This document shows, in pieces, positions 9,459 through 17,703 of a stretch of 64,000 bases of DNA. Numbering within the stretch: the stretch's first letter is position 1; the number at the start of each line of letters is the position of its first letter. The stretch comes from Pedobacter cryoconitis (lineage in GTDB: Bacteria; Bacteroidota; Bacteroidia; Sphingobacteriales; Sphingobacteriaceae). The notes below the pieces were generated by a model. It ran no database searches. It saw nothing but the letters and a program-made list of their open reading frames with translations, and was not told the DNA's origin. The DNA lies in contig NZ_JACHCC010000009.1 in assembly GCF_014207135.1 (NCBI RefSeq), forward strand, positions 186,001 through 250,000. Direction: 5' to 3'. Position numbers and translations under genes: made by a program.

Positions 9459-11969
9459 ATGGAATACAATCACCGGCTGAACGAACTTAAAAGCTTGATT
9501 CTCTTAAAATGTGGTATTCGATTTATTACGCCAGCTGACTGCAAGAGAATCTCAATTGAGATTAGTAAGCATCTTAACAAGAACGTTAGTGAGACAACCA
9601 TTAAACGATTATTTGGTTTCGCTGTCGTTAAACATAAATTTTCCACATTTACGCTGACTACACTTGCCGAATATGTTGACATTGCTACTATCGATATCCT
9701 TAATTCTTCACCAGCAACCGCCCCTGCTGATGATTGGAGACTTCTCAAAGAAAAAGCAGATAAGACTACTCAGTTCACTTTAAAAACTATCAGAAACAGG
9801 TCCGGTATCCCTTACGATATCACCATCAGTCGGAAATTCGCAGAATATGATTTTGATGAATTCTATGCTGGTGATTATATTTTCACCAGTATCATCTCAC
9901 AACCCGGTTACGGAAAAACAATTTTACTGAGCCATTTAGCTGAAGATTTGTTCTACAAACAGGAAGCTGCGTATAAAGACTCTAACATTCTATTTGTTAA
10001 CGCCTATAATCTTTTCAATAAAGATCAGGTCGATTTTAATCTGGAGGACCAGCTAAAGCTTCATCTCCAAATAGATTCTCAGGAGAATACACTTGAATAT
10101 ATAAATAACCTGCATAGTGCTCATGGTGGCAAGTTTATCATTATTATAGATGGTTTTTCTGACCTGGTTTTAAAAAGAGAAGACAAAAATCGTCTGTTTG
10201 ACAATATCATTAACCTCATCTGTTCACTGGAAGATTTCAAGAATATCAAGCTGATGATGAGTTTACGCTCCACAACGTGGATGAGATTTTATGAACGTAT
10301 CCGTCACTCTTCTTTCCTGAAATCAAAATGGTTCCCTGGAAACTATTTCAATCTTCATGAATTATCAAACGTCCCTCCTCTTACAGAAAAAGAAGTAGAT
10401 GTAATTATTTCAAAAATCAATTACCTGGACAACAAAGAGATAAACCCGAGGCTAAAAGCCCAGTTAAAATTTCCGCTTCATATCCAGCTGTACTATCAAC
10501 TCAAAGAGGAAGATCCTGACTTTAACTATTACACGAACATCACATTTTATGAGTTGGTTTCCCGTTTCATACAGGAAAAGATTTACCGCTCAAATTACTA
10601 TACTGAAAAGATACTTTTCCTGAAGAAAATCATCCAGCTTACTGAATACGGAAAAAAGACAAATGCGGTAGAAAAGGACAGCTTAATAGCTGAGCTTTCT
10701 GCTTTCAGAAATGCCTACATGGAGTTACTTGCCGATGGTATCTTAATGGAGGAAAAACGTACGGAAAATTCACATCCAAAAGAATATGTGCGTTTTTTAC
10801 ATCCGCATATGTTCGAATATTTTCTGTTTGTAGAAATACTGGAGCGGTTCCATCTGCAGGTAAACATGGATTTTTTCACCTATGTGAATACAGAATATGA
10901 AGCCAACCAGGTACGTTTTCAGCTTTTACAATGGACTACTCGTTTCCTGATCAAAACAGGAAATTTCCATGAACTGAAATCGGTCTTTAAACTTAACCTG
11001 AATAGCTTTGAGACTAATTACCTCATTTTGTTCATGGCCGAAGAAATCAAATACAGGTCAAAATTTAATCCGGATATTATCAGGGTACTGGATGAAAATC
11101 AGTTTCATGAAATTATTATCTCTAAACTGATCAATTTTGATTTCATCGATTCCTGTTATAAAGAGGCTGTAGCCGCGTTAATAGATATCGCCCGCAATGA
11201 TGATCATTTATTAGTCTATAATTCCATTCTGGGCGTCCTGGAGGTTATTAAACTTGATAAAGCTGCCATCAAAGAGAGAATAAAAAACATAAGCAACCTG
11301 AATTCCAGTGAATGGATGGTGAATCCGGGAGAAGCGTTGCAAATCATTTATGCTAAAATAAATTCGGAACAACCAGCTCAGAAAAATTTGCTTGGCAATA
11401 TTGAAAGCCTGAAAAGAGGTGACAATCCTTTCGGAATTCAACCGGAACATCATATTGACCCAAGGCAGGGAATTTCTTACCTGCTCATCCTCTATGTTAA
11501 CTTATTTACAGGTGACGCGTCCTCAGGACATGAAGTGATTTCCAGTATTGTTAAACTTCATCCTAAAGAGTTTGCCAAACGGACTACCTTTACCATTTAC
11601 ATATTAGCTGTTTATGGGATGTATAGTTCCAGAAGTATGCCGGGCAGGAAGGCCGATCAGATTGAGAATATCATTGTTTACCTTTCAAATAGAAATTGTA
11701 CTAATTTCGCAAAGTATCAGGAGGTTATTCTCTTAATGTTTCAGGCACAGCAATACTACAACAGGAAGGAATATGAAATTGCTATCCATCATACCAAAGA
11801 GTGTCTTTTACTTTTCAGAAGAAACAATGTCTTACTCAATGCGATGTTCATGTTCAATCTGTTAATCAATATCTATACAGATCTGAAAGAATATGATTTA
11901 GTAAACGAATATAAATATGAAAAACTTTGTCTCCTCGATGAACATCAGGTTTCAAGACAGCTTTTCTAA
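9459..11969 (+). CDS. HTH-like plus NACHT-like STAND NTPase with C-terminal helical repeats
   Basis: 836 residues. Residues 1-80 carry a Bacteroidota HTH-like module: ISKHLNKNVSETTIKRLFGF followed by FSTFTLTTLAEYVDI. A P-loop is at 147-154 (SQPGYGKT) and a Walker B of NACHT style at 226-235 (FIIIIDGFSD). The rest, about residues 350-836, is alpha-helical and TPR-like at its end. There is no signal peptide, so it is cytoplasmic. STAND proteins act as nucleotide-driven switches in transcription control (MalT-like) or in anti-phage defence (bacterial NACHT proteins). No nuclease, protease or other effector is visible, which favours a regulator. It is divergent from the giant surface-protein gene, its plausible target, and convergent with the subtilisin gene. 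The last codons lie inside a long inverted repeat. The NTPase assignment is fairly secure; the biological role is inference. Confidence 0.75.
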   Translation: MEYNHRLNELKSLILLKCGIRFITPADCKRISIEISKHLNKNVSETTIKRLFGFAVVKHKFSTFTLTTLAEYVDIATIDILNSSPATAPADDWRLLKEKADKTTQFTLKTIRNRSGIPYDITISRKFAEYDFDEFYAGDYIFTSIISQPGYGKTILLSHLAEDLFYKQEAAYKDSNILFVNAYNLFNKDQVDFNLEDQLKLHLQIDSQENTLEYINNLHSAHGGKFIIIIDGFSDLVLKREDKNRLFDNIINLICSLEDFKNIKLMMSLRSTTWMRFYERIRHSSFLKSKWFPGNYFNLHELSNVPPLTEKEVDVIISKINYLDNKEINPRLKAQLKFPLHIQLYYQLKEEDPDFNYYTNITFYELVSRFIQEKIYRSNYYTEKILFLKKIIQLTEYGKKTNAVEKDSLIAELSAFRNAYMELLADGILMEEKRTENSHPKEYVRFLHPHMFEYFLFVEILERFHLQVNMDFFTYVNTEYEANQVRFQLLQWTTRFLIKTGNFHELKSVFKLNLNSFETNYLILFMAEEIKYRSKFNPDIIRVLDENQFHEIIISKLINFDFIDSCYKEAVAALIDIARNDDHLLVYNSILGVLEVIKLDKAAIKERIKNISNLNSSEWMVNPGEALQIIYAKINSEQPAQKNLLGNIESLKRGDNPFGIQPEHHIDPRQGISYLLILYVNLFTGDASSGHEVISSIVKLHPKEFAKRTTFTIYILAVYGMYSSRSMPGRKADQIENIIVYLSNRNCTNFAKYQEVILLMFQAQQYYNRKEYEIAIHHTKECLLLFRRNNVLLNAMFMFNLLINIYTDLKEYDLVNEYKYEKLCLLDEHQVSRQLF

Positions 11970-12029
11970 TAAAAAAACGGGGCTGATTCTTTAAGAATCA
12001 GCCCCGTTTTTTTATTAGAAAAGCTGTCT
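11955..12029. terminator. Perfect 37-bp inverted repeat, bidirectional terminator between convergent genes
   Basis: Arms 11955-11991 and 11993-12029 are exact reverse complements around one central base (11992). The GC core ACGGGGCTGATTCTT is flanked by A and T runs, giving a terminator in both directions. The arms are longer than a terminator needs: the left one covers the last 15 bases of the STAND gene, including the stop, and the right one reaches into the TAG stop codon of the subtilisin gene. Confidence 0.9.
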
Positions 12030-13635
12030 ATTTATAATCAGCAGCTAACTTTAAAGCATTATAAGTATTCACAATACCACCTGTGATACAAAGATCAGAA
12101 AAAGGTACCGATTTAGGTGTTTCACCCTCCCCGGTCTCCAGATCTACATTATGATTTACTTTCACAACTGATTTCAGAATAATATCTTTAACCTGTTTAG
12201 CTTTTAATTTCGGATAATACTCTCTGATTAATGCAGCAAGACCAGCAACTACCGGAGAAGCCATACTTGTTCCATTGTAAGCCTCGTATTTCGAGCCAGG
12301 TACAGTTGAATAGATCTGGACACCCGGGGCAAATACATCTACTGTCGTTTTACCATAATTGGAAAAATCAGCTTTTAACGTTTTATCATCAACCGACCCC
12401 GAAGCACCTACCACAATATACGAATCTGCTATACCGCCACCTTCATATCTGCGGTCCGGAAAACTTTTCTCAACATCCAGATTTTTATTATCATTTCCAG
12501 CTGCCTGAACGATTAGCACATCCTTTGACATCGCATATTTAACAGCTTCATCAACGGTTTTTTTATCCCATGAGTAAGCTTTTCCAAAACTCATATTCAG
12601 AACTTTAGCACCATTGTCAACAGCATAACGGATAGCATTGGCAACATCCTTATCACGTTCATCACCATCAGGCACACTGCGAACACCCATAATCTTAACA
12701 TTATCAGCAACACCTTTTATACCAATATCATTGGTACGGTCAGCAGCAATAATTCCGGATACATGTGTTCCATGACTCGCATCAGGACCAGTTACATCAT
12801 TATTTCCATAATTTTTTTGTTTGCTGTCTGCGTAGTTATCCCCTACCAGTTCGGCTCTCGGATCAAAGTCCATATTTAAATTATATGTCAACTGATCCTG
12901 GTAGTGCTCCAGACCTTTAACAATCTGAGATTTATAGAAAGCATCATAAGCTGAATTCTTTAACTGGGAAACCATAATATTCTTTAGACGACCTTCCAGA
13001 TCTGACTGAGGGGTGTAGTTCTGAAAATCAGTCAGGGTTGGATTCTCCTTTCCCATTTTTTTCACCATCTCATCCAGTGCATTTTTTAATCCGCTGATGT
13101 TCGCAACAGCATTTTTCGCTTCATTTGTCTGTTTATCAAAATCAGCCTGTGCTTTCTGATATTGCTGGAAAGCTGGTAAATCAGCAGGTTTAACTGTCTC
13201 AGCAGTTAGTCCTTCAAATTTTGCTTTATCCCTGCGTAATACACGCGTTAGCTCCAGCGCTTCATGACTCACTGAGCCTTTGGCCGAACCCAGGAAATTC
13301 CAGCCGTTTACATCGTCTATATATCCGTTTTTATCATCATCTTTTCCATTATTCGGGATCTCTTTTTTGTTTACCCAGATCACAGACAACAGATCTTCAT
13401 GTTTAATGTCAACCCCGCCATCCAGTACACCTACTATAACCGGAGTAGATTTCTTACCTTTCAATAATTCTGTATAAGCCTTTTCAGTACTAACGCCAAA
13501 TACAGAATCCGTTTTTAAATCAAGGTTATGCCAGTTAGCTTTCTGAGCCTGGGCAAAAGAATTAAATCCTAATCCGGCGATTAATGCCAGACTAAATATC
13601 CCACGCAATACCACTTTATTTTTTCCTGTGTTCAT
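12028..13635 (-). CDS. Secreted S8 (subtilisin-like) serine protease
   Basis: 535 residues with a signal peptide (1-30, ending SFAQA). The triad is visible: Asp72 (VGVLDGGVD), His288 (ASHGTHVSG) and Ser457 (NGTSMASPVVAG), with the oxyanion Asn at about 381 (AAGND). The catalytic Asp and His are about 215 residues apart; the extra stretch (about 120-270) is helical and charged, unlike the compact subtilisin fold, and is a pattern seen in Bacteroidota S8 proteases. It is expected to be periplasmic or surface-bound and to degrade proteins or peptides; the substrate is unknown. It ends tail to tail with the STAND gene through a shared inverted repeat. There is no obvious C-terminal type IX sorting domain, as the protein ends shortly after the catalytic domain. 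Confidence 0.95.
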   Translation of the reverse strand: MNTGKNKVVLRGIFSLALIAGLGFNSFAQAQKANWHNLDLKTDSVFGVSTEKAYTELLKGKKSTPVIVGVLDGGVDIKHEDLLSVIWVNKKEIPNNGKDDDKNGYIDDVNGWNFLGSAKGSVSHEALELTRVLRRDKAKFEGLTAETVKPADLPAFQQYQKAQADFDKQTNEAKNAVANISGLKNALDEMVKKMGKENPTLTDFQNYTPQSDLEGRLKNIMVSQLKNSAYDAFYKSQIVKGLEHYQDQLTYNLNMDFDPRAELVGDNYADSKQKNYGNNDVTGPDASHGTHVSGIIAADRTNDIGIKGVADNVKIMGVRSVPDGDERDKDVANAIRYAVDNGAKVLNMSFGKAYSWDKKTVDEAVKYAMSKDVLIVQAAGNDNKNLDVEKSFPDRRYEGGGIADSYIVVGASGSVDDKTLKADFSNYGKTTVDVFAPGVQIYSTVPGSKYEAYNGTSMASPVVAGLAALIREYYPKLKAKQVKDIILKSVVKVNHNVDLETGEGETPKSVPFSDLCITGGIVNTYNALKLAADYK

Positions 13636-14125
13636 ATATGTTAATTAAATTATACTTTAAACGTTAATATTGATAAATGTTGCCTGTAATCTAAAATGTC
13701 CCAAAACCAAAGATAAAGCTTTGCACCTGATTATAAATCAAAATGCCAGGTATTTCTCCTGGCATTTTATTATAAACTATAAAGATTTAATTTCCCAAAT
13801 GGAGATAATCCATTTACATTCTGCTCTAAAAACCACCAAAATACGTCATATGTAATACACTGACAATCAGCTTACTGAATATACCTTGTTCAGACTTCAT
13901 TCAGACCTCTTTCAGAGATGTTAAAGACTATCTTCAGTTCCTATCGAACAAAGTGTGAACTGCAGGTGAATAATCTTATAATAAAATATTTATGAGGACA
14001 CTTCTGATGAATATCTTATCCATATTGTAGTATCAACCAGAAATAATCAGAGGGCAGATTATGTGCCCGTTCAGATTAAAGGGAAAACCTTTGATTGTGT
14101 ATTGCGGAAGGTTTAAAAACCCAGG
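13636..14125. other. 490-base intergenic region with a hairpin and a possible coding relic
   Basis: This lies upstream of the protease gene and downstream of cobA. It contains the hairpin described at 13740-13768. At 13985-14116 a plus-strand frame without a start codon reads as plausible protein (for example DEYLIHIVVSTRNNQRAD) and ends in TAA; it may be the tail of a decayed gene. A 61-codon ATG frame at 13670-13855 runs through the hairpin and is not supported. Confidence 0.35.
13740..13770. terminator. Terminator-like hairpin
   Basis: Arms AAAATGCCAGG (13740-13750) and CCTGGCATTTT (13758-13768) pair perfectly around a 7-base loop, followed by TATTA. No intact gene ends close by on either strand: cobA stops 360 bases away. 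It could belong to a small RNA or to the relic gene. Confidence 0.6.
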
Positions 14126-14917
14126 TTATTCTCCTGAAAGTACATGATAGAAATCTCTGATCCTTGCAAAGGACGGATGCAAAGAAACAACATCACCAAA
14201 AACCAATAAAGCTGGTGAAGCTACTTTATGATCTTCAATCAGTTCAGCGATGGTTTCTACAACGCCTACTATAATCTTTTCATCGTTAGCTGATCCATTT
14301 TCGATGACAGCTACCGGTAATTTGTCTTTGCCTTCTGCTATGAAAACGGCAGCTATTTCACGGATCCGTTCAATGCCCATTAAAACCACCACTGTGGCTC
14401 TGGATTTCGCTGCTCCACTTAAATCTGAAGAAAGTTCTCCTTTTGCATTCACCCCTGACAGAACCCAGAAGCTTTCGCTCATATCCCCATAAATCATTGG
14501 TATTTTCTGTAGACCGGGAACTCCGGTTGCGCTGGATATCCCAGGCACAATCTCAGTCTGTATACTATAGGATTCAGCAAAATTTACTTCTTCAAAACCT
14601 TTAGCGAATACAAATGGATCTCCGCTTTTAAGTCTCACGACATGGCCGTAATTCAATGCGTAATCAATCATCAGTTTGTTAACAGCATCCTGTGAAAAAG
14701 ATTCACCATCCGATTGACTACCTACAAATATTTTTATAGCATGTTCTGGTGCATGATTAAGTAAGGCACCATTCACTAAAGCATCGTATAAAACAACATC
14801 TGCTGCCTGAAGAGCCTTTACTCCTTTTAAACTAATTAAATCGGGATCACCAGGGCCTGCCCCAACTAAGGTAATACGAGGTTCCTGTATGCCGTTTTTT
14901 ACTTTATTGATAATCAT
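14126..14917 (-). CDS. cobA: Divergent uroporphyrinogen-III C-methyltransferase (SUMT-like)
   Basis: 263 residues. SUMT uses SAM to methylate uroporphyrinogen III to precorrin-2, the entry to siroheme for sulfite/nitrite reductase and to cobalamin. Visible: the SAM-binding GAGPGDPDLISLKG near residue 18, RLKSGDPFVFAKG, and VPGISSATGVPGLQKIP. Several usually invariant sites differ from classical SUMT: the GGDPFVFGRG loop reads SGDPFVFAKG, and the PLTHRG motif is replaced by PMIYGD. The enzyme may be a diverged paralogue or have altered catalysis. It lies 86 bases downstream of an Rrf2-family regulator on the same strand, a pairing typical of sulfur-assimilation control in this phylum. Length and fold signatures are right for the family; the precise reaction is less certain. 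Confidence 0.8.
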   Translation of the reverse strand: MIINKVKNGIQEPRITLVGAGPGDPDLISLKGVKALQAADVVLYDALVNGALLNHAPEHAIKIFVGSQSDGESFSQDAVNKLMIDYALNYGHVVRLKSGDPFVFAKGFEEVNFAESYSIQTEIVPGISSATGVPGLQKIPMIYGDMSESFWVLSGVNAKGELSSDLSGAAKSRATVVVLMGIERIREIAAVFIAEGKDKLPVAVIENGSANDEKIIVGVVETIAELIEDHKVASPALLVFGDVVSLHPSFARIRDFYHVLSGE

Positions 14918-14970
14918 AACCTACTATTTTAAAGATATATACAAATGCTGCTCAGCAAATATAACAAAGT

Positions 14971-14990
14971 CTATGTAAATAGTAGTCTTT
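14971..14990. promoter_or_regulatory. Candidate Rrf2 operator upstream of cobA
   Basis: On the minus strand this reads AAAGACTACTATTTACATAG, matching 17 of 20 bases of the site at 16947-16966. AATAGTAG also recurs in inverted orientation at 14921-14931. The position between the Rrf2 gene and cobA suits an operator. The assignment to Rrf2 is inference. Confidence 0.35.
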
Positions 14991-15003
14991 TTATTAATAA
15001 TTT

Positions 15004-15441
15004 TTAATAAAGTAATTCGCCACTGTTTTCACGGGCAATTACGTCGGCAACAGAAGTTTTTGAAAGTACTTCCAGTGTGGCATCTCTCACATCAATAAAT
15101 GTTTTTCTAATGCCGCATGTTTTCTCATCATGACATTCATCACATTTACGATAAAATTTTAGGCTGGCACATGGAACCATAGCGATAGGTCCGTCAGTTA
15201 TTCTTAGAATATCGACAAGATAAATATCTGCAGCATTCTTATTTAAAGAATAGCCGCCGCCTGCCCCTTTTTTACTATACAGATAACCTGCATTACGTAA
15301 ATCCAGTAATATCTGCTCCAGAAATTTTCTGGGGATCATCTCCTGTTCTGCCAGTCTTACAATCTGCATCGGAGGATTCTCTACATTCTTGCCTAAAGCC
15401 ACCAGTGCTTTAATGGCATATTTTGTTTTCTTAGACAACAT
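15004..15441 (-). CDS. Rrf2-family transcriptional regulator with Cys cluster
   Basis: 145 residues. The N-terminal winged helix (MLSKKTKYAIKALVALG..., RKFLEQILLDLRNAGYLYSKKGAGGGY) is diagnostic of Rrf2. Four cysteines at 91, 100, 103 and 109 form a pattern like that of Fe-S-sensing IscR/NsrR proteins, so a cluster or redox sensor is plausible. Its neighbour cobA suggests control of siroheme or sulfur assimilation, a role known for Rrf2 proteins (CymR/CysR type), but no cys genes lie in the window. A TAGCTTTG -7 box is at 15450-15457, only 9 bases before the ATG, giving a very short leader. The region where the -33 element should be is occupied by the end of a MITE-like element. Confidence 0.9.
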   Translation of the reverse strand: MLSKKTKYAIKALVALGKNVENPPMQIVRLAEQEMIPRKFLEQILLDLRNAGYLYSKKGAGGGYSLNKNAADIYLVDILRITDGPIAMVPCASLKFYRKCDECHDEKTCGIRKTFIDVRDATLEVLSKTSVADVIARENSGELLY

Positions 15442-15449
15442 ATTAAATA

Positions 15450-15457
15450 CAAAGCTA
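15450..15457 (-). promoter_or_regulatory. -7 box (TAGCTTTG) of the Rrf2 gene
   Basis: This matches the Bacteroidota TAnnTTTG consensus and ends 8 bases before the start codon. No TTG or TTTG is found 19-21 bases upstream, where the MITE-like element begins. Confidence 0.5.
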
Positions 15458-15476
15458 AGAAAAGATTTAGGTATTA

Positions 15477-15635
15477 GAGCCTGTTTAAATTTAGATGTTC
15501 AAATCGTTTATAGCTTATTTTTAAGTGAAACAAGTCTTATTTATTTCTGGTAGCCTTCCCTACCTGAAATGAATAAGACGAGGTTGCAGCTAAAAAGAAG
15601 CATAAACGAATGAACAGATGAGTTTAAACAGGCTC
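15477..15635. mobile_element. 159-bp MITE-like palindromic element
   Basis: The ends are perfect 13-base inverted repeats, GAGCCTGTTTAAA and TTTAAACAGGCTC, flanked on both sides by TTA (15474-15476 and 15636-15638), consistent with a 3-base target duplication. Most of the interior is also an imperfect palindrome centred near 15556, for example GTCTTATTTATTTCTGGTAG pairing with CTACCTGAAATGAATAAGAC. It encodes nothing. This is the structure of a non-autonomous element mobilised by an IS with the same ends (IS5-like elements make TNA duplications); the parent IS is not in the window. Confidence 0.75.
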
Positions 15636-15672
15636 TTAGACAAGATAGGTTTTATGTGTATTCCGGAAGTGC

Positions 15673-16911
15673 TTATAATCTTAAAGATTCATCCCGTAAT
15701 ATATAGCGATAATATAAACGGCTGACCTGAAATACCCGCTCCAGGATGATCATGGCAACCGCAGGAATAATAATCCATTCAAAAACGTCAACTTTCCAGA
15801 AAACATAACTCAGTAAAAAAATAATACGGATACATTCCAGTTCATAAATATATTTATGCTGCTCCATTAAAGCGCCGCAATTAATCAGTGTCAGCAGAAC
15901 AAGTGCAGCTATAATCAATTTATCTGCAGTCCCCAGAACCGGAAACCATGCAGTGAAACCGGTAAGCATTAAAATAGACGCAATGAGCTGAGCATTGAGG
16001 TAATGTTTAAACTTAAACTGGTGGTCATCTTTTCTGCGCGGTAACAGGAACTTCTTTTCCAGTTGCGGCCTGATATCCTGATCGAGTGTAGAAGGGTTCC
16101 CAAAAAATATCCTGCATTTTTGTCTGAACCCGACAGCACGTTTACACGCCTCCATTAATTCAAGATAATAATGAAAATGCTGCCATAGAAAACTATAACT
16201 TCTTAAAGGATGTGTCAATCCATAATTTGGTTTTTCTTCTTCCAGCTGAAAAGTACCGAAAAGCTTATCCCAGAAAGTAAATACATCCCCATAATTCTTA
16301 TCCAGGTATTTTTCATCGCTGGCATGATGGATACCATGAAGAGAAGGCGTAATCAGCACATGTTCCAGCCAGCCTAATTTGCCCACCAGCTGTGTATGCG
16401 TAAAGAAAGAATAAGCACCATGCACTAAAAGGATAGTAAACACCATCGCAGGATGAAAACCCATTAAAGGAAGGATAGCATAAAATATATTACGTATCAG
16501 TGACTGAAGGGTTGTAATCCTGGCAGAAACGGTCAGATTAAACTCTTCACTCTGATGATGGACTATGTGCGCTGCCCATAAGAAATTAATTTCATGACCT
16601 AAACGATGGTACCAATACCAGATCAGGTCAGTAAATAACATCAGTATAATCCATACCCACCAGGTAACAGGGATATGGAACAGGGCATAGTTAGTATAGA
16701 TCCATTCATAAATCTGATAAAACCAGACTGCTACAAACAGATTGATCAGCCGTTCTGCTATGCCGATACTCACGTTGGCTACCGAGCTTTTATGTTTAAA
16801 ATAATGTTCTTTTTTCTTCCTTTTAGCCAGTTTGTATTCCAGCACAAGGAAAATAAAGAAAACGGGCATAATAAAAGCAAGGTAATTTATGGGTAATTTC
16901 ATAGCAGACAT
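15673..16911 (-). CDS. Sterol desaturase / fatty acid hydroxylase superfamily membrane protein
   Basis: 412 residues. The histidine clusters that bind the di-iron centre are present: HRLGH (WYWYHRLGHEINFLW), HIVHH, HTQ (FFTHTQL) and HGIHH (PSLHGIHHASD). There are several hydrophobic membrane spans in the N-terminal half and more near the C-terminus (about 320-400). The family hydroxylates or desaturates lipids, including sterols, carotenoids and alkylglycerols; the substrate here cannot be told. Met1 and Met4 are both possible starts (16911 or 16902). It is a single gene, with a strong dyad operator-like element 32 bases upstream. Confidence 0.88.
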   Translation of the reverse strand: MSAMKLPINYLAFIMPVFFIFLVLEYKLAKRKKKEHYFKHKSSVANVSIGIAERLINLFVAVWFYQIYEWIYTNYALFHIPVTWWVWIILMLFTDLIWYWYHRLGHEINFLWAAHIVHHQSEEFNLTVSARITTLQSLIRNIFYAILPLMGFHPAMVFTILLVHGAYSFFTHTQLVGKLGWLEHVLITPSLHGIHHASDEKYLDKNYGDVFTFWDKLFGTFQLEEEKPNYGLTHPLRSYSFLWQHFHYYLELMEACKRAVGFRQKCRIFFGNPSTLDQDIRPQLEKKFLLPRRKDDHQFKFKHYLNAQLIASILMLTGFTAWFPVLGTADKLIIAALVLLTLINCGALMEQHKYIYELECIRIIFLLSYVFWKVDVFEWIIIPAVAMIILERVFQVSRLYYRYILRDESLRL

Positions 16912-16942
16912 CTTTGGTTCGTCAGGTCAAAAATACTAATTA

Positions 16943-16975
16943 AAATAAAGACTACTAATTTTATAGTCTTTATTT
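16943..16975. promoter_or_regulatory. Dyad operator-like element upstream of the desaturase gene
   Basis: AAATAAAGACTA (16943-16954) and TAGTCTTTATTT (16964-16975) are exact inverted repeats with a 9-base spacer. The inner part resembles the element before cobA. It is too AT-rich for a terminator and lies just upstream of a start codon, so an operator is the better reading. Confidence 0.5.
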
Positions 16976-17143
16976 ATCAAGGGGCCCACTGTTCATACCG
17001 AAGTCCAGAGCCATTATCCAATCCAAAAATTGAATTTTTCCTACGAAATTACAGGAGTATAGGGACAGAGTGTGGAGAAAGTCATCACTATATTTTTCAG
17101 CAGATAAACATAATCAACTTAACTAGAGCAACTTAACTATTTC

Positions 17144-17166
17144 TTGGCACGGTGGCACCATTTTGA
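17144..17166 (+). promoter_or_regulatory. Possible sigma-54 promoter
   Basis: Two overlapping -24-like elements, TTGGCACG and TGGCACC, are followed by ATTTTGA. TGGCACC-ATT-TTGA matches the sigma-54 pattern but is one base short between -24 and -12. It lies 57 bases before a gene that is followed by a sigma-54 activator, which is why it is listed. Confidence 0.3.
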
Positions 17167-17222
17167 AACATAGCTAAACAGAATTAACAGTAAACAAAAT
17201 TTAAAAATTAAATAAATTAGTT

Positions 17223-17609
17223 ATGAGAAATTTCATTTTATCAGCAGCAGTTATAGCAATCGCAGGAGTATCAACAGTTAAAGCAAATGAAATCAAAACC
17301 CCGGTAGTGGTTACAGTTCAGCAGGATAGTGCTGCATTTAAACTGGACAGCACTATGAGTACCATTAAATTGGATAGTACTGTTAATGTAGTAAAACAAG
17401 ATAGCGCAGCTAAAGTACCTGTAAAATTGGAAGCTTTACCAGAGCCGGTAAAAAACACTTTAAAAGCAGATGCTTATAAAGAATGGACACCAACTACAGC
17501 TTTTTTAATTACCAATGCAGACAAATCAACTTACTACCAGGTTGATGTTAAAAAAGGAGACAAAGTTGCCTTCTTAAAAGTTGGTGCTGACGGTGCCGTA
17601 ATCCAATAA
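17223..17609 (+). CDS. Small secreted protein of unknown function
   Basis: 128 residues with a signal peptide (MRNFILSAAVIAIAGVSTVKA). The mature N-terminus has four spaced DSA/DST motifs (QQDSAAFKLDST..KLDST..KQDSAA). The C-terminal half (LPEPVKNTLKADAYKEWTPTTAFLI...YYQVDVKKGDKVAFLKVGADG) resembles small PepSY/BLIP-like periplasmic domains, but I do not recognise a named family with confidence. It ends in a strong terminator and stands just upstream of the sigma-54 response regulator gene. With a possible sigma-54 promoter in front, it may be a target of that system (inference). Confidence 0.75.
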   Translation: MRNFILSAAVIAIAGVSTVKANEIKTPVVVTVQQDSAAFKLDSTMSTIKLDSTVNVVKQDSAAKVPVKLEALPEPVKNTLKADAYKEWTPTTAFLITNADKSTYYQVDVKKGDKVAFLKVGADGAVIQ

Positions 17610-17641
17610 TCGTTACACACACAATAAAATATAAATAATAT

Positions 17642-17670
17642 AAAAGCCGGAAGTTCTCCGGCTTTTGTAT
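17642..17670 (+). terminator. Rho-independent terminator
   Basis: AAAAGCCGGA (17642-17651) pairs with TCCGGCTTTT (17657-17666) around a 5-base loop, followed by a T-rich tract. It separates the small secreted protein gene from the response regulator gene. Confidence 0.85.
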
Positions 17671-17703
17671 TTTTGCCTATATACCAAAGCGAAGCGGATA
17701 CTT

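Noticed and set aside
12231..13477. Plus-strand frames of 61 to 103 codons inside the protease gene
   Set aside because: They are antisense shadows of the minus-strand S8 protease, whose catalytic triad is clear.
13670..13855. 61-codon frame upstream of the protease gene
   Set aside because: It runs through a terminator-like hairpin and has no ribosome binding site or family likeness.
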